A DNA stretch of 48,652 nucleotides from an uncultured Granulosicoccaceae bacterium (GCA_938003855.1 CALKXD010000139.1:1-48652), one strand, 5' to 3'; positions 9,021 through 18,271 are shown, counted from the stretch's first letter. Notes: generated by a model not told the origin, from the sequence alone. Translations and numbers: made by a program.

Positions 9021-9339
9021 CTGTGACGGGCACGGGGCATTGCATTTATCGGGCCATTAGAGCGCAGTTCTTGTAATACATTGCCTGGAAATTCCGCTGT
9101 TTTATCGCGGGGCTGCGGTGTATTCAGGGCGCACTGGTACCTGATTTATGACACGGGAAAGGGGCATCTCTGTACTGTAGCTGACAAGCGGAAGGTGACA
9201 ACTTTATTGTGGGATCAGTCCGTTGCCTGACCGGTTTTCAGAGGCGGGGTTGTGGTCGGGCACGGCGTTGCGGTAACCGCCGGACACGGCGCTGGAGTGT
9301 CCAGCGCGAGAGTGTCGATTGCAGCTTTCGACAGCGTTA
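9021..9339. other. Gene-free stretch, 319 bp
   Basis: Between the TRAP permease stop and the start of the GGDEF/EAL gene, both minus strand. It presumably carries the promoter of the latter. I see no convincing reading frame, hairpin with T-run or repeat. Confidence 0.4.
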
Positions 9340-11559
9340 TCAGGCGTTAACCGGGAGCTGTTTCCTCTGCCAGATTTGCGCGAGTAGCACGGGGGCGGAG
9401 ATAAAGATCGCTGCGATGTCACTGTGCCACCCGGGCGCCACAAGCATTAAGCCGGCGATTGCCATGAGTATCCGCCACAGCGGATTGAGCGCCGTCATGA
9501 AGTAGCCTGCGACGGCTGTGGCTATGGCAAACACACCAATGGCGCAGGTGATGGACACTTGCAGGAAAGATGTGATCGTAAAGTACTCTGGCAGAACAAT
9601 CAGTATGGTCGGTGCGTAGACGAATACCATGGGTACCATCAGCTTGCCTATGCCCAGCGTGAATGCACTTAAGCCGGTGCGAAATGGGTTGGCCCCGGCG
9701 ATGCCTGCCGCGGCGTAGGCCGAGGCGCATACCGGCGGTGTGATTTCCGAGATGACTCCGTAATACAACACAAACATATGTGTGGCCAGGGGCGGTACAC
9801 CGAGTTGCGCCAGAGCCGGTTGTGCTACGGCGACCAACATAATGTAGAGTGCAGTGGTTGGCAGGCCTGCGCCCATCAGAATACAGGCAATGGCTATCAT
9901 GACCAGCGATAAAAACTGCTGTATGTTTGCCTGCTCGATAGCCAGCAGACTCCAGTCAAACAGGGTGTAGAGGTTCTCCGCCATATCGGCGGCCCCGGAT
10001 GTCACCATAAACCCCAACCGGAAGCCAACGCCGGTGGTATTGATAACACCGACGACTATGCCGACAGCCGCCGATGCAGCCCCCACGGCCAAGGCGTATT
10101 GAACACCGACGTTTAAGCTGTCGAACAATTCGGTGAAGGTTTGCCTTTCGCGTTTATGCATCAGGCCGATAATTACGCAAGCGGATAATACGCCACCCAT
10201 TGTGGGGGAAAAACCACCACCGCTCATGGGCGATACCTTCCAGAATATAAAGGCCAGCAGTGCCAGTGGTACGATCAGCGTCAACGGCTTACTGAAACTG
10301 CTGAAGCCGACCACGATGCATAGCATCAGGCCTATAAAGGCAGCCATATTAGGGGTATAACCAGAGAATAACACCACCAGTAGAGCGACCAGTGGGATGA
10401 TGGTTGCCCAGCCGTTACGCCATACTTGCAGCAGGTGTGGGAGTTCTTGTTTGGTGTAGGTGCGCAGACCAAGCCGTTTGGCGGTGAAATGTACAATGGA
10501 AAGTACACCGATATAATGCATCGAGGCCGGAACTATTGCGGCGATAACAATGGTGGTATAGGGAACTTCCAGATACTCGGCCATCAGGAAGGATGCCGCC
10601 CCCATAATAGGCGGGGTTATCTGACCACCGGCGCTGGAGGCCGCTTCTACACCACCGGCAAAGTGGCCCGGGTAGCCCATGCGTTTCATGTTCGGGATGG
10701 TCAGTGAGCCAGTCGATACGGTATTGGCTATGGATGACCCGGATATGGTGCCGAAGAAGGCTGAGGACACAACACTGACTTTGGCCGGTCCACCGGTGTA
10801 GCGACCGGCGGCGATCATGGCATTGTCGACAAAAAATTGCCCCAGCCCCATTCTCTGTGCAACCACGCCAAACAGCACAAAGTGGAATACCACAGTAGAT
10901 ACTACCCACAGCGTAACACCGAAAATGCCTTCGGACGGGAAGTACATATTGTTGACGAACTGGCGCCAGTCGACTCCGGGGTGCTGTAGAATCTGAACAG
11001 GGATGTGTGGGCCAAGTAGTGCGTAGGCGACAAAAACCAGAATAATAAGTGGCAGGATGATGCCAATTGTGCGACGTGCGATTTCCAGCACAGCCAGCAC
11101 CAGAAAACTTCCTAGAACCACGTCAGGGGTGGTGGGGTTACCTTGTCGAAGCGTTTGTTCCGGGATATCGAACATGACAAGACCCCGCCACGATAACCAT
11201 AGGAACAAGGCTGCAATAATGCCGAGTACCATGAGAACCCAGTCGTAGAGCGGGACATTGCCGTAGCGCAAAAGTGTGTTTGGTTTCCAGTTGAGTGCTT
11301 CGGTTTTTTTAAATAAAGGAAAGCCGGCAAATATAAATACAAACAGTCCGGTTAAATGAATGCCCATGTGAACATGATCAACCGGGGTGCCAAAACCCGC
11401 GGTCCAGATATGGTATGCGGCAAATACAATGGTGCCCCAGTACAACAGTGTTGCGAGGCGTGGGCCATTGTCCCGGGTCAGCAATGCGCTGTCGTATTTT
11501 TTCTCCAGCGCTTCTACGGATTCAAGATCCAGTGTTGCTGTGGTGTGTCGATCTGTCAT
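9340..11559 (-). CDS. TRAP transporter fused permease (TAXI-associated)
   Basis: A very hydrophobic protein of about 739 residues, the fused small (4 TM) plus large (12 TM) permease found with TAXI-type binding proteins. It couples solute uptake to an ion gradient across the inner membrane. Visible signatures are SAFFGTISGSSIANTVSTGSLTIP, the following GGVEAASSAGGQITPPIMGAASFLMAEY, and MGAGLPTTALYIMLVAVAQPAL with EITPPVCASAYAAAGIAG in the second half; these Gly/Ser/Thr-rich loops form the substrate and sodium region of the large subunit. I choose ATG 11559 (MTDRHTTATL) over an ATG 24 bases upstream. It follows the binding-protein gene by about 115 nt with a strong hairpin between. Substrate unknown; TAXI systems transport acids such as glutamate or alpha-ketoglutarate in the few tested cases. 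Confidence 0.92.
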   Translation of the reverse strand: MTDRHTTATLDLESVEALEKKYDSALLTRDNGPRLATLLYWGTIVFAAYHIWTAGFGTPVDHVHMGIHLTGLFVFIFAGFPLFKKTEALNWKPNTLLRYGNVPLYDWVLMVLGIIAALFLWLSWRGLVMFDIPEQTLRQGNPTTPDVVLGSFLVLAVLEIARRTIGIILPLIILVFVAYALLGPHIPVQILQHPGVDWRQFVNNMYFPSEGIFGVTLWVVSTVVFHFVLFGVVAQRMGLGQFFVDNAMIAAGRYTGGPAKVSVVSSAFFGTISGSSIANTVSTGSLTIPNMKRMGYPGHFAGGVEAASSAGGQITPPIMGAASFLMAEYLEVPYTTIVIAAIVPASMHYIGVLSIVHFTAKRLGLRTYTKQELPHLLQVWRNGWATIIPLVALLVVLFSGYTPNMAAFIGLMLCIVVGFSSFSKPLTLIVPLALLAFIFWKVSPMSGGGFSPTMGGVLSACVIIGLMHKRERQTFTELFDSLNVGVQYALAVGAASAAVGIVVGVINTTGVGFRLGFMVTSGAADMAENLYTLFDWSLLAIEQANIQQFLSLVMIAIACILMGAGLPTTALYIMLVAVAQPALAQLGVPPLATHMFVLYYGVISEITPPVCASAYAAAGIAGANPFRTGLSAFTLGIGKLMVPMVFVYAPTILIVLPEYFTITSFLQVSITCAIGVFAIATAVAGYFMTALNPLWRILMAIAGLMLVAPGWHSDIAAIFISAPVLLAQIWQRKQLPVNA

Positions 11560-11595
11560 TGTTGTCCCGTTCGCGTGGCACAAGGTTCCGGTAGA

Positions 11596-11655
11596 ACAAA
11601 AAAACCGGTGACCGGTTCAGTACTGGCTGAACCGGATCACCGGTCGTTTTTTTTT
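11596..11655. terminator. Intercistronic hairpin between TAXI binding protein and permease
   Basis: An inverted repeat pairs 11604-11620 (ACCGGTGACCGGTTCAG) with 11627-11644, one bulged base and a six-base loop. It is flanked by an A-run on the left and a T-run on the right, so on the transcribed minus strand it ends in a U-tract. It has the form of a rho-independent terminator inside the operon, expected to let only part of transcription reach the permease. Confidence 0.8.
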
Positions 11656-11674
11656 CTGCTTGATGCAGCGATTT

Positions 11675-12685
11675 CTACATCAGGCCTTTTTCCTTGTAGA
11701 ATTTTTCAGCGCCCGGATGCAATGGAACACCAATGCCGGCAACCCCGTCGAGCGCCGTTTCCAGAGTGATAACCTTGCCTTTCGCATGGCCGTTGTCGAG
11801 CAGTTTACGCGCAGTGTCAGACCACATGGCTTTGGTGATCTGGTAGATGAGTTCTTCGTCCTGGTTTGCATTTGTGACCAGGATGCCGCTGACAGCAACG
11901 GTATTGACGTCGTAGGTAACACCCGGGTAGGTGCCCGCTGGAATCGTCGAGGGGATGTAGTACGGGACAGTTGTGTTGGCTTTTTGAACTTCTTCATCGC
12001 TGAAGTTGTACAGTTCCATACCCTTTGTGTTGTCGAGTTGAATCATCGCTGCGACCGGTGTACCGGCGGCATAGAAATAGGCGTCGAGCTGGCCATCCGC
12101 CAGTCGCTCAGCACTCTGTGAATTATTGAGTTCTGCCTCGTCGATGTTGTCTCTGTTGACACCGTGATCACCGATGATCAGCTCAACTGCAATCTGGGTG
12201 CCGGAACCGGCCTGGGCGATCCCGACCCGCTTACCTTTGAGATCGGCAAGGTTACTAAGCGATGCACCTTTGGGCATCACCAGGTGCAGATCCTCAGGGT
12301 AGAGGTTGGCGATGATGCGCAGGTCCGGCTTGGCGTTACCTTCGAACTTCCCGATGCCGTTGTAAGCGAAATGCAAGGTGGCTGCGCCGGAAAGGCCGGC
12401 TTCCATTTGTCCGGCCTGAATGGCGTTAACGTTGTGCGCGGACGCATTGGTCGACTGTGCCATGGCCACCAGTCCGGGCACGCCGCAGTTGCCTCCCTGG
12501 TCGCAGGCCCGTGAGCCGGGGGGGTTGGAGATTGCATTGGCGATGATACCTCCGATCGGGAAGTAGGTGCCGCCGGCACCACCGGTACCTATGCGAAAGA
12601 ACTTCATGTCTTGCGCTTGAGCAAGCGGACTTGCCACAGCGGCGCTGAGTAGCGCGGTGGCAAGAATATTTCTGAATTTCAACAT
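11675..12685 (-). CDS. TAXI family TRAP transporter solute-binding protein
   Basis: A periplasmic binding protein of 336 residues and first gene of the TRAP operon. The Sec signal peptide is MLKFRNILATALLSAAVASPLAQAQ with cleavage near residue 24-25. The mature start FFRIGTGGAGGTYFPIGGIIANAIS is the defining TAXI motif. Further landmarks are NVNAIQAGQMEAGLSGAATLHFAY, LKGKRVGIAQAGSGTQIAVELII and DGQLDAYFYAAGTPVAAM. It would capture a small organic acid or related solute and hand it to the fused permease. A Cys-containing loop near residues 59-67 (ACDQGGNC) might form a disulfide. The next gene upstream on this strand is over 300 bp away, so the promoter should lie in 12686-12995. Confidence 0.93.
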   Translation of the reverse strand: MLKFRNILATALLSAAVASPLAQAQDMKFFRIGTGGAGGTYFPIGGIIANAISNPPGSRACDQGGNCGVPGLVAMAQSTNASAHNVNAIQAGQMEAGLSGAATLHFAYNGIGKFEGNAKPDLRIIANLYPEDLHLVMPKGASLSNLADLKGKRVGIAQAGSGTQIAVELIIGDHGVNRDNIDEAELNNSQSAERLADGQLDAYFYAAGTPVAAMIQLDNTKGMELYNFSDEEVQKANTTVPYYIPSTIPAGTYPGVTYDVNTVAVSGILVTNANQDEELIYQITKAMWSDTARKLLDNGHAKGKVITLETALDGVAGIGVPLHPGAEKFYKEKGLM

Positions 12686-12995
12686 GTGTTATTTCCTCTG
12701 GGTTGAATGCGTGATGGCAACCTGCCTAACAAAATAGTCTGTGTGCCGACTGTTCAGTTGCTTGCAGGGTAAACTAACAATCGAAGGTTGTAAATCGGCG
12801 CGGCGGGCAACAACGACGGTGGTATCGAGTACTGCAGGGTATGCACTGAAACCGGAAACGGGGGGGGGTTACAGCCGGTTGGGCCGCATGCAACTGTGGC
12901 ACTTTGCGATAGGTATTATTGGCGGTTGAGCCGCGTGATAGTTACTCAGGCGCAGAGTGTAAACCGTCTGCAGTTGTCTCACATGATGTGCTGAG
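12686..12995. other. Gene-free stretch, 310 bp
   Basis: Upstream of the TAXI gene and downstream of an EamA transporter, both minus strand. It should contain the TRAP operon promoter. It contains a run of nine to ten G residues at about 12860. No coding sequence or clear operator recognised. Confidence 0.4.
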
Positions 12996-13886
12996 CTATG
13001 TGTTTTGATTGGCGATTCTCTCGCGCCAGCTGACAAATAAACCAGCGCCACTGATCATAAGCATGCCGGCTATTTCGGTGGGTTGTGGTATGTCCCGCCA
13101 AAAAATATAGCCCCAGATTGTTGCGAAGATCAGGTAGCTGTAGTCAAACGGCGCAAGCATAGATGACTCGGCGCTCTGGTAGGCTTTTCCAAGCCCCAGG
13201 TTTGCCAGTGAGTTTAATACTCCGCAAAGTGCAATGACGCCTGCCACCCACCACAGAAGTGGCTGCCACGAACGATACAGATACGGATTCATCGCGGTGA
13301 TTGCATCCGGCAGGGGAAACAACCACAGCAGGACGAGTCCGCTGGTACTGGTGATAATTAAAACAACGTTGGTTGCCATAACCATGGCCATGGGAGACTC
13401 TTCCCGACACAGGCGGCGAGTACATAAGACAAACAGGGCATAAAAAAATCCGGCGCTCACCGGCATCAGGGATGCCAGGCGGAAACTATCTGCACCGGGA
13501 CGCAGTATTAGCAACGTACCTATGAAGCCGGCAATGATAGCTATCCATCTGCGGGGGCCGACATGCTCTCCGGGGAGCAGCGACGTTAGTACGGCGACAA
13601 ACAGCGGAAACGTATATAGCCCACCGGCCATCTCGGTGAGCGTCAGTAGTGGAGCGCTGCCGATAAACAGCAACGTCGCGGTCACTTGCAACAGGCTGCG
13701 CAGTGCCACGCGGCTGAGCCTTTTCGGACGAAGTAAGCCGGGTTCGGCCATCCATAAAATGATGCAGATGACGACGCCAAGGTTGACGAAGGAACGGAGC
13801 AACTGGAATTGCCAGATGGTGACGTGCACTGACAGGTACTTTGACAGGGCGTCCTGAAGCCCGAGCATGAGCAGGGAGCCGAGCAT
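12996..13886 (-). CDS. EamA/DMT family transporter
   Basis: A ten-helix inner-membrane protein (296 residues from the ATG) made of two EamA repeats, of the drug/metabolite transporter superfamily. Typical features are DALSKYLSVHVTIWQFQLLRS in the first helices, a LLPGEHVGPRRWIAIIAGFIGTLLILRPG loop-helix at the end of the first repeat, and the matching IFWRDIPQPTEIAGMLMISGAGLFV at the C-terminus. Such proteins usually export metabolites or amino acids; substrate unknown. The frame is open upstream of the ATG for another 25 codons or so, and an ATT preceded by GGGAG lies there, so the N-terminus may be longer than shown. It is divergent from the M20 gene. Confidence 0.85.
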   Translation of the reverse strand: MLGSLLMLGLQDALSKYLSVHVTIWQFQLLRSFVNLGVVICIILWMAEPGLLRPKRLSRVALRSLLQVTATLLFIGSAPLLTLTEMAGGLYTFPLFVAVLTSLLPGEHVGPRRWIAIIAGFIGTLLILRPGADSFRLASLMPVSAGFFYALFVLCTRRLCREESPMAMVMATNVVLIITSTSGLVLLWLFPLPDAITAMNPYLYRSWQPLLWWVAGVIALCGVLNSLANLGLGKAYQSAESSMLAPFDYSYLIFATIWGYIFWRDIPQPTEIAGMLMISGAGLFVSWRERIANQNT

Positions 13887-14088
13887 TAGGGAAATGGCAA
13901 GCGCTGGCTGATCCGTACCGCTGTGTTTGAAAAAGTGAATGACGAGCTCCCGACCACAGTCAGGTCAACAGTTTGCTGGCATGCCAGTTGGCTGACGATC
14001 AGGCCGTAAAAGTGGAAAATCGTGCAGGCTGGGAGTGTATCTGTTGAGGTAGTATGATGCTATTTTTTCTACACAGGCGCCCGTCAAT

Positions 14089-15255
14089 ATGCCCATCACT
14101 AACCGCTATGCGGACTTACACCAAGAGATAACCGGTTGGCGGCATGATTTTCATGCTCACCCGGAACTACTTTTCGACGTACACCGTACGGCGGCGAGGG
14201 TAGCTGAACTTCTGCGAGAGTTTGGCTGTGACGATGTGGTTGAGGGCATCGGACGCACCGGAGTGGTGGGGGTGATCAAAGGAGCTTCGACTAGCAGTGG
14301 TCGTGTTACAGGTCTGCGCGCCGATATGGACGCTCTGCCGATCGATGAAATAACCGGGGTTGATTATGCTTCCGGGACACCTGGAAAGATGCACGCCTGC
14401 GGCCATGACGGGCACACTTCTATGTTGCTTGGGGCTGCGAAATATCTGACTGAGACGCGGAATTTTAATGGTACGGCAATTATGGTGTTTCAGCCGGCTG
14501 AAGAAGGCGGGGCAGGTGGTCTTGAAATGTGCCGTGATGGCATGATGGATCGATTTGGAATTCAAGAGATCTACGGTATGCACAATATGCCGGGTCTTGC
14601 TGTCGGGCATTTTGCGATACGACCGGGTCCATTGCTGGCGTCGTCGGACGAGTTCGAGATTATTGTCACCGGCAAAGGCGGGCACGCCGCCGAGCCGCAT
14701 GCGGCAATTGATACGACGCTGGTGGCGGCGCAAATTCTGGTGTCTTTGCAGTCGGTCGTGTCGCGCAATGTAGACCCTATAAAGAGAGTCGTGCTGACGG
14801 TAGGTACTTTTAATACCGATAGTGCTGCCAGTAATGTCATTGCGCACGAGGCTCGCATGCAAGGCACAGTCCGCACCCTGGACGCAGAGTACCGCAAGTT
14901 TGCGGAAACACGTATTCGAGAGATAGCACAGGGAACCGCGATGGCCTATGGCGCTAAGGCCGAGGTTATCTGGCAGCCGGGCTATCCTGTGACGTTTAAC
15001 AGCGTTGAGAATACGGCTTATGCGGTAGCGGCGGCGAGGGCAATCACACCCCATGTGGAAGACAACGTTGATCCCATTCTCCCTGCAGAGGATTTTAGTT
15101 ATATGCTGGAAGAACGGCCCGGTGCCTACATTTTTCTAGGTAATGGTGATACTGCAAAGTGTCATCACCCTGCCTATGATTTTGATGATAATGCGATTCC
15201 TTTTGGCGCGAGTTGGTATTCAGGAATGATTGAAAGCAGAATGCCCAATGAGTGA
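14089..15255 (+). CDS. M20 family amidohydrolase (hippurate/N-acyl amino acid hydrolase-like)
   Basis: A 388-residue cytoplasmic metallohydrolase of peptidase family M20D, which removes acyl or amide groups from amino acid conjugates. Characteristic motifs appear in order: WRHDFHAHPEL, GLRADMDALPI, MHACGHDGHTSMLLGAA (Cys and His metal ligands), FQPAEEGGAGG (catalytic Glu and metal Glu), YGMHN, then the dimerisation domain GKGGHAAEPHAAIDTTLVAAQILVSLQ, and the C-terminal DFSYMLEERPGAYIFLGNG. These are the usual HipO/amidohydrolase residues. The ATG follows a short leader after TATGAT at about 14051. It lies opposite an EamA exporter with 200 bp between them, which suggests but does not prove joint control. 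The exact substrate cannot be read from sequence. Confidence 0.92.
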   Translation: MPITNRYADLHQEITGWRHDFHAHPELLFDVHRTAARVAELLREFGCDDVVEGIGRTGVVGVIKGASTSSGRVTGLRADMDALPIDEITGVDYASGTPGKMHACGHDGHTSMLLGAAKYLTETRNFNGTAIMVFQPAEEGGAGGLEMCRDGMMDRFGIQEIYGMHNMPGLAVGHFAIRPGPLLASSDEFEIIVTGKGGHAAEPHAAIDTTLVAAQILVSLQSVVSRNVDPIKRVVLTVGTFNTDSAASNVIAHEARMQGTVRTLDAEYRKFAETRIREIAQGTAMAYGAKAEVIWQPGYPVTFNSVENTAYAVAAARAITPHVEDNVDPILPAEDFSYMLEERPGAYIFLGNGDTAKCHHPAYDFDDNAIPFGASWYSGMIESRMPNE

Positions 15256-15573
15256 CAGGGACGTCCACGTCCTGCATTTGTATCCGTTTTAACTGAATTC
15301 ACTGATAGTAGAGTGGCCTGGCCGCTACTCAAGGTAGGCGCGCGCGGGCCGATACCCTTGGTGTTGTAACACTCGGAGAAAAGGGTTGGCGTCTAAGGCA
15401 GGCAAGTGTCTTTACCCGCCACGGCAGGTTTGCAGTCTTAACCTACAAGCGGCCATTTTTCGGGGGGTTGGAATAATTTGCAGTGGTTGAGTAGACATCT
15501 TTCATTGGTGCGTATCGGGATGCGATGTACTTAACTTAATGTTTGTTGTTTAAAATCAGTGACAGGAATACGT
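15256..15573. other. Gene-free stretch, 318 bp
   Basis: Between the M20 gene and the sugar transferase, both plus strand. A small imperfect hairpin (AGGGACGT with ACGTCCT) directly follows the M20 stop, without a T-run. The rest should contain the transferase promoter. A sigma-54-like pair near 15470-15483 has the wrong spacing. No gene seen. Confidence 0.4.
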
Positions 15574-16461
15574 GTGCCTAGCCAGTCGAACCTAAAATTA
15601 GTGGAAGCGTCAGAATTTGCAGAGGAGCCAGTAGAGGCGCTGTCTTTTTCTGAAATGACAAGTCAGTACACGAAAGAGTGTGTTATCCCGGATACGCCCT
15701 GGGTGTCAAAGCTGAATCTGGAAACCCCGCGCCGAAACGTTAACAGCTTGCCAAGGTACTATCGACTGTCTAAACGGTGTGTGGATATAGGTGGTTCGAT
15801 ATTTCTTGCTGTGATGCTGGCGCCGGTCTGGTTGGTGGTGCCGCTGCTGATCAAGCTTACCTCCGGACCCGGCCCCATCATATATCGTCAAACACGAGTC
15901 GGGCTCAATAACAGAACTGAGTCCAGAAGTCGCCGTGATCGCAGCCGCAGCACAGCGGGCAATGTTGCCCCTATCGACGGTCAGCGACGGAGTAGCAGTC
16001 AGGATCGGCGACAGACAGCGGGTTACGGTAAGCCGTTCACGCTGTATAAGTTCCGGACCATGCGCAATGATGCAGAGAAGGATGGCGCTCGCTTCGCACA
16101 GTCGAATGACAGTCGGGTGACGAAACTCGGCAAGTTTATGCGCAAGACCCGGATAGACGAAATACCTCAGTTGGTCAATGTGCTGCGCGGCGAGATGAGT
16201 CTGGTTGGCCCGCGTCCTGAGCGACCGGTATTTGTTGAGAAATTGTCCAGGGAAATACCTGATTACTTAAACCGGTTGGGTTTACGACCGGGTCTGACTG
16301 GTATCGCGCAAATTGAAAACGGCTACGATAACGACACTGAGAGCTTTCGTCGTAAGGTAGCCTATGACCTGCAATACCTGCAGAACTGCAATAATAGAAA
16401 TGATCTGAAAATACTTCTGCGTACCATCCACGTTGTCGTTACAGGTAAAGGCGCTATGTAG
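15574..16461 (+). CDS. Short polyprenyl-phosphate sugar-1-phosphate transferase with Arg/Ser-rich insertion
   Basis: A membrane-anchored phosphoglycosyl transferase (bacterial sugar transferase domain) that loads the first sugar phosphate onto undecaprenyl phosphate. After a variable N-terminus of about 60 residues comes YYRLSKRCVDIGGSIFLAV and the re-entrant helix, then GPIIYRQTRVG, FTLYKFRTM, the catalytic Asp-Glu pair in TRIDEIPQLVNVL, and SLVGPRPERP. It lacks the N-terminal four-helix region of WcaJ-type enzymes. About 38 residues, rich in Arg, Ser, Gln and Asp (RTESRSRRDRSRSTAGN...), are inserted between RQTRVGLNN and GKPFTLYKFRTM, where relatives have a few residues. I prefer GTG 15574, six bases after CAGGA, over the in-frame GTG at 15559, which lacks a ribosome binding site. 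It stands apart from the main polysaccharide locus. Confidence 0.88.
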   Translation: MPSQSNLKLVEASEFAEEPVEALSFSEMTSQYTKECVIPDTPWVSKLNLETPRRNVNSLPRYYRLSKRCVDIGGSIFLAVMLAPVWLVVPLLIKLTSGPGPIIYRQTRVGLNNRTESRSRRDRSRSTAGNVAPIDGQRRSSSQDRRQTAGYGKPFTLYKFRTMRNDAEKDGARFAQSNDSRVTKLGKFMRKTRIDEIPQLVNVLRGEMSLVGPRPERPVFVEKLSREIPDYLNRLGLRPGLTGIAQIENGYDNDTESFRRKVAYDLQYLQNCNNRNDLKILLRTIHVVVTGKGAM

Positions 16462-16521
16462 CGTTTGACAACTTTAGGTGTGTCCGGCGTTTCCTGGTCC
16501 GGCGGTATCTTCTGCAGGTGG

Positions 16522-17379
16522 TCAAGTTGAAGATTTCGTGCGTTCTGCGTTAAGGCTGATGATATTGCCCGTCACCATTAGTGCTGCCCCGCCAATCAGC
16601 CAGACATCTATAGATTCGTCGTAAAGTATTGCCGCTGCCATGGCGATCACAGGCAGGCGCAGGAAGTCGATTGGCAGGACAATTGAGGCGTCCCCTTGTG
16701 ATAGCGCCTTAGCCAGGCAGTAGTGCGCGCTCAGCGCCGTCAGGCCGACAACCACTACCCACGGCCACAGTGACAATGGCGGTATAGTCAATGTTGGCCA
16801 GGCGGCGACCGCGCCAATCGGTAGTTGAATCAGTGTCATATAGAACAGAATTGTCAGTGGTGTGTCGGTGGCAATCAGGCTTTTGGTACTGATGTGTGCG
16901 ATTGCATAGCAGACGGCGCTGGCCAATACAGCGAGCATTGCTGCCGTGATCGGGATCACACCCGGTCGGAGAATAACGATAACCCCTAAAATACCCATGG
17001 CGAGCGCTAGGCATCGGGTGATTGTCAGTTGTTCCTTTAGAAATACCACCGCCAGTAACAGACCCCAAAGTGGCACGGTAAACTCCAGAGCGAACACCTG
17101 GGCCAGAGGCAGAAAGGCGATTCCGTAGAACCATCCAAACTGTCCACCGTAGTGAATCAGGTTGCGCATAAGGTGAGCGGGAAGTCGGTTGCTCCGTACC
17201 TGCTGCCAACCGTTGTGCTGCAGTAGTAGACCCACCACCACGATACCGACAAGACTTCTAAGAAACAGGATGCCATAGGTATCGACTTCGGCGGACAGCT
17301 CGCGCCCGGAGATCCCCATCAGTGTGAATGAGGCAATTGCACCGGCCATCCATGCGGCAACTGCGATAATAGTGGTCAT
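16522..17379 (-). CDS. EamA/DMT family transporter
   Basis: A 285-residue, ten-helix protein with two EamA repeats. Landmarks are GISGRELSAEVDTYGILFLRSLVG, RNLIHYGGQFGWFYGIAFLPLAQVFALEFTVPLWG, the loop FLKEQLTITRCLALAMGILGVIVILRPG, and DFLRLPVIAMAAAILYDESIDVWLIGGAALMVTGN at the end. These are close to exporters of the RhaT/EamA group that sit in catabolic or biosynthetic clusters. It converges on the sugar transferase gene and is followed on the same strand by an exported protein gene 61 bp away. Substrate unknown. Confidence 0.88.
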   Translation of the reverse strand: MTTIIAVAAWMAGAIASFTLMGISGRELSAEVDTYGILFLRSLVGIVVVGLLLQHNGWQQVRSNRLPAHLMRNLIHYGGQFGWFYGIAFLPLAQVFALEFTVPLWGLLLAVVFLKEQLTITRCLALAMGILGVIVILRPGVIPITAAMLAVLASAVCYAIAHISTKSLIATDTPLTILFYMTLIQLPIGAVAAWPTLTIPPLSLWPWVVVVGLTALSAHYCLAKALSQGDASIVLPIDFLRLPVIAMAAAILYDESIDVWLIGGAALMVTGNIISLNAERTKSST

Positions 17380-17439
17380 GGATTGATGCTGTTACCAGGT
17401 AGAGGTGTCGAAGTTGCCGGTTGTGGCGATTAATGATTA

Positions 17440-17910
17440 TTAGTCGCGCGATAGACCGAATTTATCCAGCAAGGCAGAGAGGCGTGTGCGTGCGCTTTCC
17501 TTGCGTTGGATGTTTTTATCAATCATCTGCTGATTGAAGGCACGGCAGGATAAACCGTGGTCGGGCATTGAGGCCTGGTGATGATCAATGATGATAACAT
17601 CGCGGTTGTCGAGTAGCGGGTCTATTGCTGAGATTGGCAGCGGGCAGTGCACGGCAAACCAGTTATCCCGTACTGTCGGGTCGAGATTCACCATTGCTTG
17701 TTGCCAGCGCGTGTCGATATCGAGTTGCACCAGTACATGCCCGGGTTCGATGGTCGCTGTGTGGATCGTTGCCGTACCACAAAACTGTCGATCCTTGTAA
17801 AAGCTGTCTACCCAGTTTTGCAACGGCACAGTGGCGGGTGGCTGACTGTGTGCGCTGCCTGAAGCCACCGCTGCAGCGGTGAAAAACAAATAGAGAATAA
17901 ACAAGGGCAT
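17440..17910 (-). CDS. Small exported protein of unknown function
   Basis: I do not recognise the family. From the ATG at 17910 the protein has 156 residues with a signal peptide (MPLFILYLFFTAAAVASGSAHS). The mature part contains FCGTATIHTATIEPGHVLVQLDID, HCPLPISAIDPLLDNRDVIIIDHH and a charged C-terminal helix (QRKESARTRLSALLDKFG). Two or three Cys could form disulfides in the periplasm. A TTG 12 codons upstream is also in frame, but the ATG gives a cleaner signal peptide. It precedes an EamA transporter on the same strand, so the two may be co-transcribed, yet no function follows from this. Confidence 0.55.
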   Translation of the reverse strand: MPLFILYLFFTAAAVASGSAHSQPPATVPLQNWVDSFYKDRQFCGTATIHTATIEPGHVLVQLDIDTRWQQAMVNLDPTVRDNWFAVHCPLPISAIDPLLDNRDVIIIDHHQASMPDHGLSCRAFNQQMIDKNIQRKESARTRLSALLDKFGLSRD

Positions 17911-18271
17911 GACAGCGAGTGTTGTCGGTTTCGGTGTGGCTGTCAAGCCGCAGGTACTGTCCTGTGACTGTGTCGCAATCAGGCCGCGCAGTGCCGTGCA
18001 ACAACACTGTCTGGAGCCGTTCTGTCCAGCGTATCAACCGTGTTTAGTCCCGCTGCTAAAAGGCGAGCCTGTATGTCGTGAGTTAGCAGGTGGTGTTATC
18101 GACTCAGCCGATGATGTTGGCAGGCCTTGCGTCGAGGTGCCCGGATGGACGCCATCTTAGACAGGTTGTTGTCAATGCGAGTACTATAGAAGACGCTGCC
18201 GTCATACGCCAGTGGCGACCGACGCTACCTGTCAGTGGACCTGCAAAATCGGGCTTTACGAAGAAAATACT

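Noticed and set aside
9419-11342. Several long minus and plus frames inside the TRAP permease
   Set aside because: They overlap the permease gene in other frames and have no domain content.
15470-15483. Sigma-54-like promoter TGG...TTGCA before the sugar transferase
   Set aside because: GG and GC elements are 8 bases apart instead of the required 10.
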